Origin: an uncultured Umboniibacter sp.
Lineage (GTDB): Bacteria > Pseudomonadota > Gammaproteobacteria > Pseudomonadales > DSM-25080
Direction: 5' to 3'
Length of the DNA: 64,000 bases
Assembly (NCBI RefSeq): GCF_947497555.1
Contig: NZ_CANMGY010000002.1
Location: 1 to 64,000, forward strand
Each line of letters opens with the position of its first letter. The stretch's first letter is position 1. Both the position numbers and the translations under genes were made by a program. Positions 37,558-45,553 of the stretch are shown in pieces. Under the pieces are notes generated by a model, which saw nothing but the letters and a program-made list of their open reading frames with translations, was not told the origin of the DNA and ran no database searches.

Positions 37558-37953
37558 CTAGTCAATCCATTCAATATGTTCATTGTGCGGCAGCCAGGCA
37601 GGTCGTCGATCATTATAGATTGCAGCAGAAGGCTGCCAGAGCTCAGTTTGGTCAATAACACCCAGTGGGATAATCACTTGGTCTACCAGCGCTGAGTGCC
37701 TGTACTTAATGGTACTTCCGCACGCAGGGCAAAAATCAAAAATTATTTCTGCTCCGTCTTCCGAGCAACGACGATAGGAATGAGTACTACCTTCAAAGGT
37801 AACGTCTGAACACAAAAACCGTGCTTGGGTAGACAAAACTGAGCCAGTTCGCTTTCTGCAGCTCATGCAATAGCAAACCGAAACACGTTGTGGCTCAGCA
37901 ATGATTTCACCACAGCATGCTCCACAACTGCAGCTCAGTCCAATACTAGACAT
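37558..37953 (-). CDS. GFA-family (Mss4-like) zinc protein
   Basis: The ATG at 37953 gives 131 residues and overlaps the carbonic anhydrase stop by a few bases; longer readings from 38001 start inside that gene. The fold is that of glutathione-dependent formaldehyde-activating proteins: cysteines in CSCGACCG, CYCMSCRKRTGS and DFCPACGST are the zinc ligands, and the GG/GS turns and WLP end are typical. Most homologues have no proven activity. The translational coupling to carbonic anhydrase suggests co-expression. Confidence 0.85.
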   Translation of the reverse strand: MSSIGLSCSCGACCGEIIAEPQRVSVCYCMSCRKRTGSVLSTQARFLCSDVTFEGSTHSYRRCSEDGAEIIFDFCPACGSTIKYRHSALVDQVIIPLGVIDQTELWQPSAAIYNDRRPAWLPHNEHIEWID

Positions 37954-38548
37954 CGATAAAACTAACGCACCCAGTCTCCAGCGAATACTCAGCTCCCACA
38001 ATAGTTAGCCGACCATCTGCTAGTAGCTGCTTGATGATATCTGAGCCATTCTTAAGGTTTTGTACTGATGCTAAAATGTTCGCTCTAACTGCTTCCTCTA
38101 AGCGATCCTCGGGAGCTAGGCTATGATCGCAACCAATCACTGCAGGACGGATACGTTCAACAATAGACTTCAGATTATCGCTCCGCCCTGACGAGGGGTC
38201 ATCCAAGGCTTGTAAGGTTGCCTCAACAGCACCACAGTTAGAATGCCCCATCACAACTACTAGCGGTGTGCCAAACATTTCGGCCGCATACTCGATGCTA
38301 CCAATCTGAGACGGGGCTACAATATTACCCGCAACACGGATAACGAATAGATCGCCCAAACCCTGGTTAAAGATAATTTCCGCCGGAACTCGTGAGTCCG
38401 AACAGCCTAAAATAATGGCGAAGGGAAATTGTCCAGCTATCAGCTCCAATCTTCGTTCGATACTTACTTTACCTACGGAACGACGTTCCGTAACGAATGA
38501 AGTGTTGCCGGCTTTTAGACGATCAAGGCCCTGTTTGGCTGTTATCAT
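37946..38548 (-). CDS. Beta-class carbonic anhydrase
   Basis: This 200-residue cytoplasmic zinc enzyme interconverts CO2 and bicarbonate. Zinc ligands are Cys49 (GCSDSR), His102 and Cys105 (GHSNCG), with the catalytic Asp51-Arg53 pair. The segment LGDLFVIRVAGN is the usual beta-class stretch. The length matches compact bacterial beta enzymes. It is followed, with overlap, by a GFA-family gene. Bicarbonate supply for carboxylases is the likely role. Confidence 0.94.
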   Translation of the reverse strand: MITAKQGLDRLKAGNTSFVTERRSVGKVSIERRLELIAGQFPFAIILGCSDSRVPAEIIFNQGLGDLFVIRVAGNIVAPSQIGSIEYAAEMFGTPLVVVMGHSNCGAVEATLQALDDPSSGRSDNLKSIVERIRPAVIGCDHSLAPEDRLEEAVRANILASVQNLKNGSDIIKQLLADGRLTIVGAEYSLETGCVSFIDV

Positions 38549-38751
38549 AGTCTTTCAGTACTCCAAATTCTGTTCTATCTATATGGCGCGCTAGCTGTCC
38601 AAGGGAAGCATGACCAATTAGTCACAATACTACCACAGCTTTTAAATCCATGGACACTATAAGTTTTTTTAGAAGGCTAATATTACAGAATTTACGAAGA
38701 GATTAGTGACAATCAAAGAAATTAGCTGAACTTATTACCTATCGACTTCTA

Positions 38752-39237
38752 TCAGCTTACTAGCGAGCGTCGCTCAATAATCCACCGACCGCGCACACCA
38801 AATAATGGTAGCATCGCGGCCAACGCCCCGCACAGCAGTGCCGCCCACCAAACAACTAGGCCACTTGCGAAACCTATCGCAGTCAACATGCTAAGTAGCA
38901 TAACCAGTAGAAGACGACGAAAGAGTACGCGCTTAAGTGGTATAAAACTCAAATCAAAGCCATCTACCTCAACTTCATCTACGACCAATGCCACCGTGAT
39001 GGCATTACTGCGATCAGCGCAAACCGATGTACGAATGAGAAGTGCTATCCCATCTACGACAAAACTGAGAGTACGAGGTTGTTCACTGAGGACTCGGTGC
39101 GCAACAATCTGATTATTAACGCGAATCACTTCGGCACCCGAAAGTGCCGTCGCTGAATAGACAATGTGGTTGCTTAGGTACTGAAATACAATACTCATGC
39201 CCTTCCATGGCGAGATAGAAACAGCATTCTCAGGCAT
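38752..39237 (-). CDS. Uncharacterised two-TM protein with beta-rich head
   Basis: The protein has 161 residues. Residues about 15-100 look like a small beta-sandwich (SIVFQYL, EVIRVNNQIV, LSFVVDG, ITVALVVDEVEVDG). Two close hydrophobic helices follow near 107-128 and 129-148, and the end is basic. It begins 2 bases after the stop of a 74-residue membrane protein, so the two are an operon. The head-then-two-helices layout is also seen in the 197-residue protein at 13764-14357. No family is recognised. Confidence 0.65.
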   Translation of the reverse strand: MPENAVSISPWKGMSIVFQYLSNHIVYSATALSGAEVIRVNNQIVAHRVLSEQPRTLSFVVDGIALLIRTSVCADRSNAITVALVVDEVEVDGFDLSFIPLKRVLFRRLLLVMLLSMLTAIGFASGLVVWWAALLCGALAAMLPLFGVRGRWIIERRSLVS

Positions 39238-39239
39238 GC

Positions 39240-39464
39240 TTATTTACCAAATAGATTCTTAAGGTTAGCGATGACCAAGGCAACAACATAAACGGCGATT
39301 AATTGGAGACCCAGACGCTCCCAATCAATGTGATCATAGGCGTGGATCCCTGCCGAATTTTCCCAGATAAAGTAATAGCTTTCAATTCCTAAGGCCGAAA
39401 CCGGAACATATACGAAGCATGCAATGGTACCGACCAATGCGATTAAACGAGCAAGCTGTGACAT
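39240..39464 (-). CDS. Small two-helix membrane protein
   Basis: The ATG at 39464 follows GAGG at good spacing, giving 74 residues; a longer reading from 39527 has no such site. It has one hydrophobic helix near 4-26 and one near 51-68, joined by a short Tyr/Trp-rich loop (YYFIWENSAG). I recognise no family. It is 2 bases upstream of the 161-residue protein, and the pair probably acts together in the inner membrane. Confidence 0.6.
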   Translation of the reverse strand: MSQLARLIALVGTIACFVYVPVSALGIESYYFIWENSAGIHAYDHIDWERLGLQLIAVYVVALVIANLKNLFGK

Positions 39465-39543
39465 AGATTTAACCTCTTCAGTAACAATCGTCATAAAAAT
39501 TAACGTAGCTGCTAGCGCTTTGACCAATGGTACCGAGTATAAG

Positions 39544-39598
39544 GTACCCTAGTGCGACTATAGCTAGTCCCCAACCTTGCTTCGGGAATCTAGGGTAC
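39544..39598. repeat. Nested inverted repeat that could form a three-way junction
   Basis: Outer 9-base arms GTACCCTAG and CTAGGGTAC enclose two smaller stems: GACTA-TAGC-TAGTC (39556-39569) and a weak CCC/GGG stem. No gene overlaps it. It may be a terminator, a repeat element or a small structured RNA. Confidence 0.35.
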
Positions 39599-39752
39599 TC
39601 GTTGAGTTCAATTGATTCCTACTCGAAACCGTTCCAGAACGCATCACTCTGGTCGTTTTCAACGCTGCTCGGCTACTGTCTAGCTAACTAGAGTATATCT
39701 AAGAAGTAGAGATTGGCTCATCTAAGGCAGAATTAACCCGAAACTAGCTTAA

Positions 39753-40214
39753 TCAGTTCTTTTTTCTTCTCAACGCGGCACTCAGTTCCCGATCCAAAGA
39801 ATTAGCAAACTCACGAGTATCAGCCGCGCTGAATGCCTTTGGACCACCAGTATCTACGCCACTAGAACGAAGCTCATCCATAAAGTTTCTCATTGAGAGC
39901 CTTGCACTGATATTCGCCTTAGTCAGCTTTTCTCCGCGGAAATTCAACACCATAGCGCCCGCTTCGATAGCGTCGGCGGAAAGTGGGATATCGTTGGTAA
40001 TAACGATGTCTCCCTGAGTGCAACGGGCTACAATTTCGTTATCCGCCTCATCAAAACCACTCGCTACCAGCAGTCGTTCAATAAAGGGGGAACGAGGGAT
40101 CTCAAAGGCGTGATTGGACACAACAGTTAAGTGCAATTCAACTCGCTGTACGGCACGATATAGTGTTTCCTTCACCGGTCTCGGTGAAGCATCAGCATCT
40201 AACCAAATTTTCAT
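39753..40214 (-). CDS. YaiI/UPF0178 family protein
   Basis: This 153-residue cytoplasmic protein of the UPF0178 (YaiI/YqxD) family has a PIN-like nuclease fold by published classification. The signature IWLDADASPRPVKE at the N-terminus and the later GDIVITNDIPLS and LNFRGE are diagnostic. A ribonuclease function is suspected but unproven. It starts 2 bases after the GNAT gene stop, and the two form a small operon. Confidence 0.92.
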   Translation of the reverse strand: MKIWLDADASPRPVKETLYRAVQRVELHLTVVSNHAFEIPRSPFIERLLVASGFDEADNEIVARCTQGDIVITNDIPLSADAIEAGAMVLNFRGEKLTKANISARLSMRNFMDELRSSGVDTGGPKAFSAADTREFANSLDRELSAALRRKKN

Positions 40215-40216
40215 TG

Positions 40217-40672
40217 TTATCCCAACTCTCGTGTGTAAGCCCGATAGACAGTATCGAGTTCATAACCACGTCGCTCGTATAGCTCTATCGCCGTTTTATT
40301 CGCATGATTGGTCTCTAATTGGATCCTACATGCTCCTTGATTTTTAGCGAACTGCTCGGCAGCAGTCATTAACGCCGAACCGACTCCAAGTCGACGAGCA
40401 CGCTCGGTCACATAAAGATCGTAGAGAATATAGATTGGCTTGAGAGCCAGAGAACAATAGCTAGCATAGAGCAGAGTAAAGCCCACTGCCTTACCCTGGT
40501 GTTCAGCTAGAAAAACGCGGCACTCATCGGCCTCTAATCGGTTTTGTAGGTAGCTCTCTGCAGCCGCTATATCACTATCGCACTCATAGAATTGGCGATA
40601 GCTATTAAACAATGGCGCTATCTTGGCCACATCCTCTTTACCGGCAGAATATACTCGCACCTGAATCCTCAT
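40217..40672 (-). CDS. GNAT-family N-acetyltransferase
   Basis: This acetyl-CoA-dependent transferase has about 151 residues from the ATG at 40672; a GTG two codons upstream is an alternative start. The GNAT core shows the acetyl-CoA loop RRLGVGSALM (motif A) and a C-terminal ETNHANKTAIELYERRGY (motif B). Homologues acetylate polyamines, antibiotics or small amines. The substrate is unknown. It precedes the YaiI gene by 2 bases. Confidence 0.88.
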   Translation of the reverse strand: MRIQVRVYSAGKEDVAKIAPLFNSYRQFYECDSDIAAAESYLQNRLEADECRVFLAEHQGKAVGFTLLYASYCSLALKPIYILYDLYVTERARRLGVGSALMTAAEQFAKNQGACRIQLETNHANKTAIELYERRGYELDTVYRAYTRELG

Positions 40673-40732
40673 ACTCACTAATGATTTAGGGGATAACTGC
40701 TTGCAGAAACCCCCATTAGTTAAGCATCATAC

Positions 40733-40781
40733 CTAAAAAAGGCGTGGTCACGAAACTCTGCGAGCGGAGCGACGACGCCTT
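40733..40781 (-). terminator. Terminator after the phosphoribosyltransferase gene
   Basis: On the minus strand, arms AAGGCGT and ACGCCTT enclose a GC-rich internal stretch and are followed by T residues. It lies about 60 bases past the stop codon at 40840. The long loop suggests inner pairing. Confidence 0.7.
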
Positions 40782-40839
40782 AGCGTATTAGTCATTGAAA
40801 AGCGTCGCGGTCAAACGCAACGTCTAGGATAAGAGAATT

Positions 40840-41412
40840 TTAGGAGAGCTTGCCGAGTTCCATTAACTTATCGGCAATCACCGCAAATTCGGGCTTATTT
40901 GCTCGAATCTCGTCCGCTGAGAGGCCATCAATCTCATGCGGGAACACTAACCACTCATTTGACTCATGAATATAATAGTCAGGGGTTCGTTCAGTTTGAT
41001 TATTAGCGGGTTTAAAGTAAGGGGTCGCAATTCGAATCTCCGGCGTATTCTTTTTACAGGCCCTTTGGAGGTCAATGATTGTTTGCTGGATACTTAAACC
41101 CGAATCGTAAACATCGTCAACAATTAGCAGTGAGTCTTCGGACTCTAAGCGCTTGATAAGGTAAGTTAGACCGTGCACCTTTACAGTACGGCTACGCTCA
41201 CCTATGCCGGTATAGGATGAGGTACGAATTGCGATATGATCTGATTCTACCCCCAAAACATCCAACACCTCTTGGACCATAATTCCCACCGGCGCACCAC
41301 CGCGCCATACACCAACAATGTAATCGGGGCGGAAACCGCTCTCAAAAATTTGTAAGGCTAGCTTAGCTGAATCTTCGAGGAGTTCTTGCGCTGAAATGTA
41401 TACTTTTTCCAT
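40840..41412 (-). CDS. Phosphoribosyltransferase (hypoxanthine-type)
   Basis: This 190-residue type I phosphoribosyltransferase has the PRPP-binding loop LLIVDDVYDSG (about 95-105, with the paired Asp99-Asp100) and an N-terminal WRGGAPVG. The sequence resembles hypoxanthine phosphoribosyltransferase-like proteins of Pseudomonas and Xanthomonas. It probably salvages a purine base with PRPP, but the base is not certain. It is monocistronic with its own terminator. Confidence 0.85.
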   Translation of the reverse strand: MEKVYISAQELLEDSAKLALQIFESGFRPDYIVGVWRGGAPVGIMVQEVLDVLGVESDHIAIRTSSYTGIGERSRTVKVHGLTYLIKRLESEDSLLIVDDVYDSGLSIQQTIIDLQRACKKNTPEIRIATPYFKPANNQTERTPDYYIHESNEWLVFPHEIDGLSADEIRANKPEFAVIADKLMELGKLS

Positions 41413-41487
41413 TGAGATGCCCTGTGGGTACTGTTTCGAATACGATAAGTGTATCAGAGGGGCAACGCTTCGATGAATAAATTTCAG

Positions 41488-42036
41488 TTATTCAAAGCTC
41501 AACGGCTGATGCCCTCTTTCCATTACCAGTATAACTTCACCCAGTGTAAGGCCAAACTTAGAAATTTCACTTACGTTAATGACGCGATCACGATCGATGG
41601 CGTAGATCCAATCATCAAAACGAACCTCGTAATTAGAACCTCCCACCTCAAGTGAGATGTCGTAACTCAACGTCAACTCAGGCCCTGAAATACTAAGTAC
41701 TGCAGTACTTAAGGTATCATTAGCGGTACCTGTATAATTGCCTTCACCATCGTCAACGAACGTCCACACGCGCTGTGCTCGTTCTCCGTCGTCATAGAGA
41801 AATTGCTCGTCTAGCGTACCGACGCCGTCCTTCCAAGAGCCAACAAGATTCACCTTGAAACGACGCATTAGTTCTCCACCGCGGCTTCGAACGATACCGT
41901 AGGCGTGAAGTTCACCATTGAAGAATCCCTGTAAATCAAAACGAGGTTCTAGGTGCTCATAGCTCGCTTTACTGCATGACCCCAAGGTGAGTCCTACCAC
42001 AACAACTAGCGAAAGACGTAATAATAAAGCTTTCAT
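41488..42036 (-). CDS. DUF3833-family lipoprotein
   Basis: The ATG at 42036 overlaps the stop of the chalcone isomerase-like gene (TAATG), giving 182 residues. A leader with lipobox TLGSC (Cys near 20) marks a lipoprotein. The remainder (FFNGELHAYGIVRSRGGELMRRF, then DGVGTLDEQFLYDDGE) matches DUF3833. It is the third gene of a translationally coupled trio. Function is unknown; the trio recurs in gammaproteobacteria with fatty-acid modifying genes, as discussed in the findings. Confidence 0.88.
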   Translation of the reverse strand: MKALLLRLSLVVVVGLTLGSCSKASYEHLEPRFDLQGFFNGELHAYGIVRSRGGELMRRFKVNLVGSWKDGVGTLDEQFLYDDGERAQRVWTFVDDGEGNYTGTANDTLSTAVLSISGPELTLSYDISLEVGGSNYEVRFDDWIYAIDRDRVINVSEISKFGLTLGEVILVMERGHQPLSFE

Positions 42037-42536
42037 TACGGGGTTACCTCGCCGCGTAACTCTGCACCCAGAGCAGGATACTGAGCCTCTTCCGCTAACC
42101 AAATTGCAGCGAATTTTTTACTAAATTCTTGATCCATTAATCTTCCCGTAAATTGCTCATTGTGATGAAAGTTCGCATAGCCATTTTCATCAATGGTAAG
42201 TTCGAAAATATCTCCGTCGCGAATGTCCCGATAAACCAATTTCAGCTTATCCAGCCATTCGGCGCGTTTTTCGGGGCTGACGCCAAGGTGTTCCCAAGAA
42301 TCGTCAGTGGCTGCTAATAAGTCGCTCTTCGAGATATCAATGAGATAATTAAGTCGAAGGCACAGTGGTTCGCCACTACGGTAGGTCCCCTCTGGCGTTC
42401 TAAGTTCTGCCCGATAGATATCAAACCATAGTTTAGTGAGTTCTGTTTCGCCGACCTTTTCCCAATTACGACAGGCGGCTTCCGAAACGAACGGAACAAG
42501 GAAAAAAATGAGTGCTACCAGTTTAATTGATTTCAT
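42036..42536 (-). CDS. Chalcone isomerase-like domain protein, exported
   Basis: The protein has 166 residues with a signal peptide (about 1-20, cut near SEA-ACR). The remainder (WEKVGETELTKLWFDIYRAELRTPEG, then LNYLIDISKSDL) is the bacterial chalcone-isomerase-like fold, here likely a lipid- or fatty-acid-binding protein rather than a flavonoid enzyme. It overlaps DUF2878 (4 bases) and DUF3833 (1 base), so all three are translationally coupled. Periplasmic location is inferred. Confidence 0.85.
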   Translation of the reverse strand: MKSIKLVALIFFLVPFVSEAACRNWEKVGETELTKLWFDIYRAELRTPEGTYRSGEPLCLRLNYLIDISKSDLLAATDDSWEHLGVSPEKRAEWLDKLKLVYRDIRDGDIFELTIDENGYANFHHNEQFTGRLMDQEFSKKFAAIWLAEEAQYPALGAELRGEVTP

Positions 42537-43075
42537 GATCTAACCTGCTTGCTGTCATGCTTTAATAATCGGGGAAAGAGCCAACCAAAAAGTGCCCAAA
42601 CGATAACTAGTACCGTCATACTAATTGCGAGGCTATGCGGCAACGCATACGCTCCTGCTTTAAACGCCACCCAGTAGGAGAAAGGGCCTGAAATACCAAA
42701 TGCCGCCATGGTAACCACCGGCGGCTTCTGAACTAACCATGCTAGGCTGCTGTGAAGCGTTGCTGAGAAGCATAGCCAAAGGGCTACTAACCAATAGGGA
42801 ATCGTGGGAACTGCGCTAGGTTGGGCGCTCTGAAAGTTGAAGAAGCCAATAGCCGTCAAAATTTGGTCAATCGAACACCCTATTAACGCAATGACGAACA
42901 CCGATCGGAGTTGGCTTCTTATCTTACTGAACATCACCCCCATCATAACAAGCACCGGGCCCAGCCACGGCATTACTTGGTGGCCGAATACTAAACTCGC
43001 CCACGCAGCGTTAAACCAAACTAACTCGGCTAGCCAAACTATACGCGTATTTGCAACGAACGTTGGTGATGTCAT
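42533..43075 (-). CDS. DUF2878-family membrane protein
   Basis: This 180-residue inner-membrane protein has about five hydrophobic helices. The start (TRIVWLAELVWFNAAWASLV) and the internal WLCFSATLHSSLAWL segment are typical of DUF2878. It is the first gene of the operon, overlapping the chalcone isomerase-like gene by 4 bases. Function is unknown. The neighbouring fatty-acid modifying genes that usually accompany this trio (cfa-like methyltransferase, DUF1365, FAD enzyme) are not in this window. Confidence 0.88.
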   Translation of the reverse strand: MTSPTFVANTRIVWLAELVWFNAAWASLVFGHQVMPWLGPVLVMMGVMFSKIRSQLRSVFVIALIGCSIDQILTAIGFFNFQSAQPSAVPTIPYWLVALWLCFSATLHSSLAWLVQKPPVVTMAAFGISGPFSYWVAFKAGAYALPHSLAISMTVLVIVWALFGWLFPRLLKHDSKQVRS

Positions 43076-43192
43076 AGTAGAGCCCTAGTGAATGATCGCT
43101 TGTGCCCTACTACGTTAAATTCGCCCAGTTGGATTGCTTTTCAGTGGAATAAATACCGAAGTACCTCAGGTCATAATCCGGCATGATTTTTA

Positions 43193-43294
43193 CTACCTCA
43201 ATCTGCTTGCACACCCCAGTATCTGATCAACTAGCTCATCCTGACAACCACTAGGCAGCAACGTTAACACCGCTAAGAGAACGAACCATTTAAT
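43193..43294 (-). pseudogene. Possible small lipoprotein lacking a normal start codon
   Basis: A 33-codon frame reads IKWFVLLAVLTLLPSGC followed by QDELVDQILGC and stops at 43193. It looks like a signal peptide with a lipobox-like LPSGC. No ATG, GTG or TTG is in place at its beginning; an ATT at 43294 would be needed. It begins 4 bases past the DUF429 stop. Either it uses a rare start, it is a broken gene, or the resemblance is chance. Confidence 0.25.
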
Positions 43295-43298
43295 CGTT

Positions 43299-44015
43299 TT
43301 ACAGCGGTTCCTTAGGGACCCATATATAGCCATCCTTAAGCGAACCAAAACAGTGGTGTGGCGTCTGGTAGTGATAGCAGCCCGCTATTAAGCCACAGAT
43401 CACGGCATCTAAGGCGTCTTCATTGACCTTTAACGAATTTCCCCTTAGCGATGCAATACGCGAGGGTTCAAAAAGGTACTCCACTGACTCATCTACAATG
43501 AGTTTACCCTTGGCGATCCATTGCCGTAGAAATTTCACAAGTCGCCGTTGCCCTTCTTTGCGTTGATCTACCGAGCCACGCTTATAGGCGATCCGCAAGT
43601 CAAGTTGAAACCACTCGATTAGCGCTGGATGCGGATAGCACTCAATTTGCCAGTAGTCGGTTACTAAATGATGATATCCCTGGCGTTGAAGTTGCTCACT
43701 GAGTAGGCTGATTTCCCGCTGGGGGTAGAGAGTAAGATTTGTGGGATGACAACCCGCATATTTGGCTCGATAAACTTGATTTAACGCCTGCTCGCAAGCT
43801 CGCATACCTTGATCATTATTCACCACTAAGGGAGCATCAATAGCGATTCCACTTGGCTGCCAGTCGATAATTCTAGCTAGCACCTCCGACGCGCCAACGA
43901 TAGCGGGCACCACCGAGCGCAGATAGAGGACACCCTGCTGCGCTTCAACTAATGACAGAGCACTGTTATTCCGCTCTAATCGCCACGCCAAGTCCGCGCC
44001 CACGAGCAAAGTCAT
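43299..44015 (-). CDS. DUF429-family protein
   Basis: This 238-residue predicted RNase H-fold, cytoplasmic protein matches DUF429: an N-terminal GADLAWRLERNNSAL, then IAIDAPLVVNN and a C-terminal EDALDAVICGLIAG, all with acidic residues in RNase H-like places. Function is unproven; a nuclease is suspected. It overlaps the upstream tRNA-binding gene by 1 base (TAATG) and is the last of a four-gene operon beginning with a ZIP transporter. Confidence 0.85.
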   Translation of the reverse strand: MTLLVGADLAWRLERNNSALSLVEAQQGVLYLRSVVPAIVGASEVLARIIDWQPSGIAIDAPLVVNNDQGMRACEQALNQVYRAKYAGCHPTNLTLYPQREISLLSEQLQRQGYHHLVTDYWQIECYPHPALIEWFQLDLRIAYKRGSVDQRKEGQRRLVKFLRQWIAKGKLIVDESVEYLFEPSRIASLRGNSLKVNEDALDAVICGLIAGCYHYQTPHHCFGSLKDGYIWVPKEPL

Positions 44016-44350
44016 TAGCCTAATTTGGCTCCATTTTGAACGGGCTTATCGGGCACTGCTAACACCACCTCGCCATCTTGATCATAAAGACCAGTAACTA
44101 AACACTCGCTGCGGATAGGTCCTATTTGTTTAGGCGGAAAGTTCACTACCGCTAATACTTGTTTACCGATGAGAGCGTCCACCTCATAGTGAGCCGTAAT
44201 CTGAGCGCTAGACTTTTTAACCCCCAGCTCCTCACCAAAATCGACCCACAATAGGTAGGCAGGATTTCGCGCCTGTTCGAAGACCTTCGCGTCAATAATC
44301 GTGCCCACGCGAAATTCAATTTTACTGAAGTCTTCCCAGCTAATCGTCAC
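44015..44350 (-). CDS. tRNA-binding domain protein (CsaA-like)
   Basis: This 111-residue single OB-fold domain of the EMAP-II/Trbp111 type (FSKIEFRVGTIIDAKVFEQARNPAYLL; KQVLAVVNFPPKQIGP) is typical of CsaA-like stand-alone tRNA-binding proteins. These bind tRNA non-specifically or act as chaperones. It overlaps DUF2007 by 4 bases upstream and DUF429 by 1 base downstream, so it is translated with both. Its role in this organism is unknown. Confidence 0.9.
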   Translation of the reverse strand: MTISWEDFSKIEFRVGTIIDAKVFEQARNPAYLLWVDFGEELGVKKSSAQITAHYEVDALIGKQVLAVVNFPPKQIGPIRSECLVTGLYDQDGEVVLAVPDKPVQNGAKLG

Positions 44351-44658
44351 AATTTATCCTCCGGGTGGATGTTGCCACATTGCCAACAGGCACCAAATGC
44401 GAAACCGTTTTGCTCGCCGCAATGGTCGCAGTTCCAATCCTCTCCAGTCTGCTTCAACTCTTGATCCACGAAACGCGTCGCGCGCTGAAAATCAATTTCA
44501 TCAACGAACAACTGAGGCCATGAATCAATAAACGACAACTCGCCAGTGGCACCGGCGGCAAATTGATTGCGAACTTCCGACGGGACTTGCCGCAACTCAA
44601 GAATGTTGGCCATTTGCTGGACCATTGCGAGGTTGGGATGAGTATATACCTGTTTCAT
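44347..44658 (-). CDS. DUF2007 protein with C-terminal zinc ribbon
   Basis: The protein has 103 residues. The first 70 match DUF2007 (YTHPNLAMVQQMANILE; WPQLFVDEIDFQRA), a domain described as a putative signal-transducing fold. A zinc ribbon follows with CDHCG and CWQCG. The combination suggests binding to a protein partner or nucleic acid. It overlaps the tRNA-binding gene by 4 bases and follows the ZIP transporter by 58 bases. Function is unknown. Confidence 0.8.
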   Translation of the reverse strand: MKQVYTHPNLAMVQQMANILELRQVPSEVRNQFAAGATGELSFIDSWPQLFVDEIDFQRATRFVDQELKQTGEDWNCDHCGEQNGFAFGACWQCGNIHPEDKL

Positions 44659-44716
44659 TCCGTCCTATTGGTTCACTATTAGGTGCATCAATTTTTCTTC
44701 GACTCAGTGTGACATG

Positions 44717-45424
44717 CTATGCGGCCCACATCGACCCTACTAGACCTAGCATAAAGCCAAGTACGGCACCCATCGGTGGTAACCAATGAGTCTCCAAACG
44801 TACCTTCGGAGCAATATCTTGGAATACCGAATAGAGAATACCGCCAGAGGCCACTAACATAACTCCCGATACCCACTGTGGATAGTCCGTGAGATATATA
44901 TAGCCTACCGTACCCGCGATAGGACCTAAAAGCGACATGGCCATAAAGATCAGAATAATCCTGCTACCACGAAACACACCATCGCCCTTGAGTTCTAGGT
45001 AGGCATTGAAACCCTCCGGTAGATTTTGCAAACCAATGAGAATAGCCAGTAAGAACGCGCTCTCTGACCCTGTAGCAAACGCCGCACCCAAGGCTAGCGA
45101 TTCTGGAATGAAGTCAGCCAGCATCGCTGCCAACTGGCTTGCAGGGGTATTAGAACGCGCCAGCCAGATATCCAAAGCCATAAAAAGTAGCCCACCCAAC
45201 ACCAGCAAAGCAGCGGCAGTCAACGGCTGAAAGCCAACGATCCCTTCAGGCACTAGAACAAGCGCAATAGCCGAGAGCAGTGCTCCGCCACCAAATGCCA
45301 TGACCGTATGTCGCAACTCATTTTTTGAGCTAATAGCTGAGAACGAACTAACCAATGCGCCCAGCGGCATTGCGATCCCCGCAAGTAACGTTGAAAGTAT
45401 GACAAGTAGCAGGTTTTCGGTCAT
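44717..45424 (-). CDS. ZIP-family metal transporter
   Basis: This 235-residue inner-membrane protein has seven to eight helices. The two ZIP signature helices are recognisable: ADFIPESLALGAAFATG and IGLQNLPEGFNAYLE, with the metal-site Asn and Glu. The first histidine of the usual HNxPEG is replaced by Gln (QNLPEG), so metal choice could differ from classic zinc ZIPs. It leads the operon with DUF2007, the tRNA-binding protein and DUF429. Metal uptake (zinc, iron or manganese) is the likely role. Confidence 0.85.
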   Translation of the reverse strand: MTENLLLVILSTLLAGIAMPLGALVSSFSAISSKNELRHTVMAFGGGALLSAIALVLVPEGIVGFQPLTAAALLVLGGLLFMALDIWLARSNTPASQLAAMLADFIPESLALGAAFATGSESAFLLAILIGLQNLPEGFNAYLELKGDGVFRGSRIILIFMAMSLLGPIAGTVGYIYLTDYPQWVSGVMLVASGGILYSVFQDIAPKVRLETHWLPPMGAVLGFMLGLVGSMWAA

Positions 45425-45553
45425 GTCCTCACTCCATTAAGCTGTTTGCTATCCCATGACAAAATGTGTTCACAGTGTCCACAATACCCTATATTCTAAA
45501 TCAGTAGTGGATCAATCAGCAGTATTAAATTTACCTGCCAAAGTGAGCCAGTT

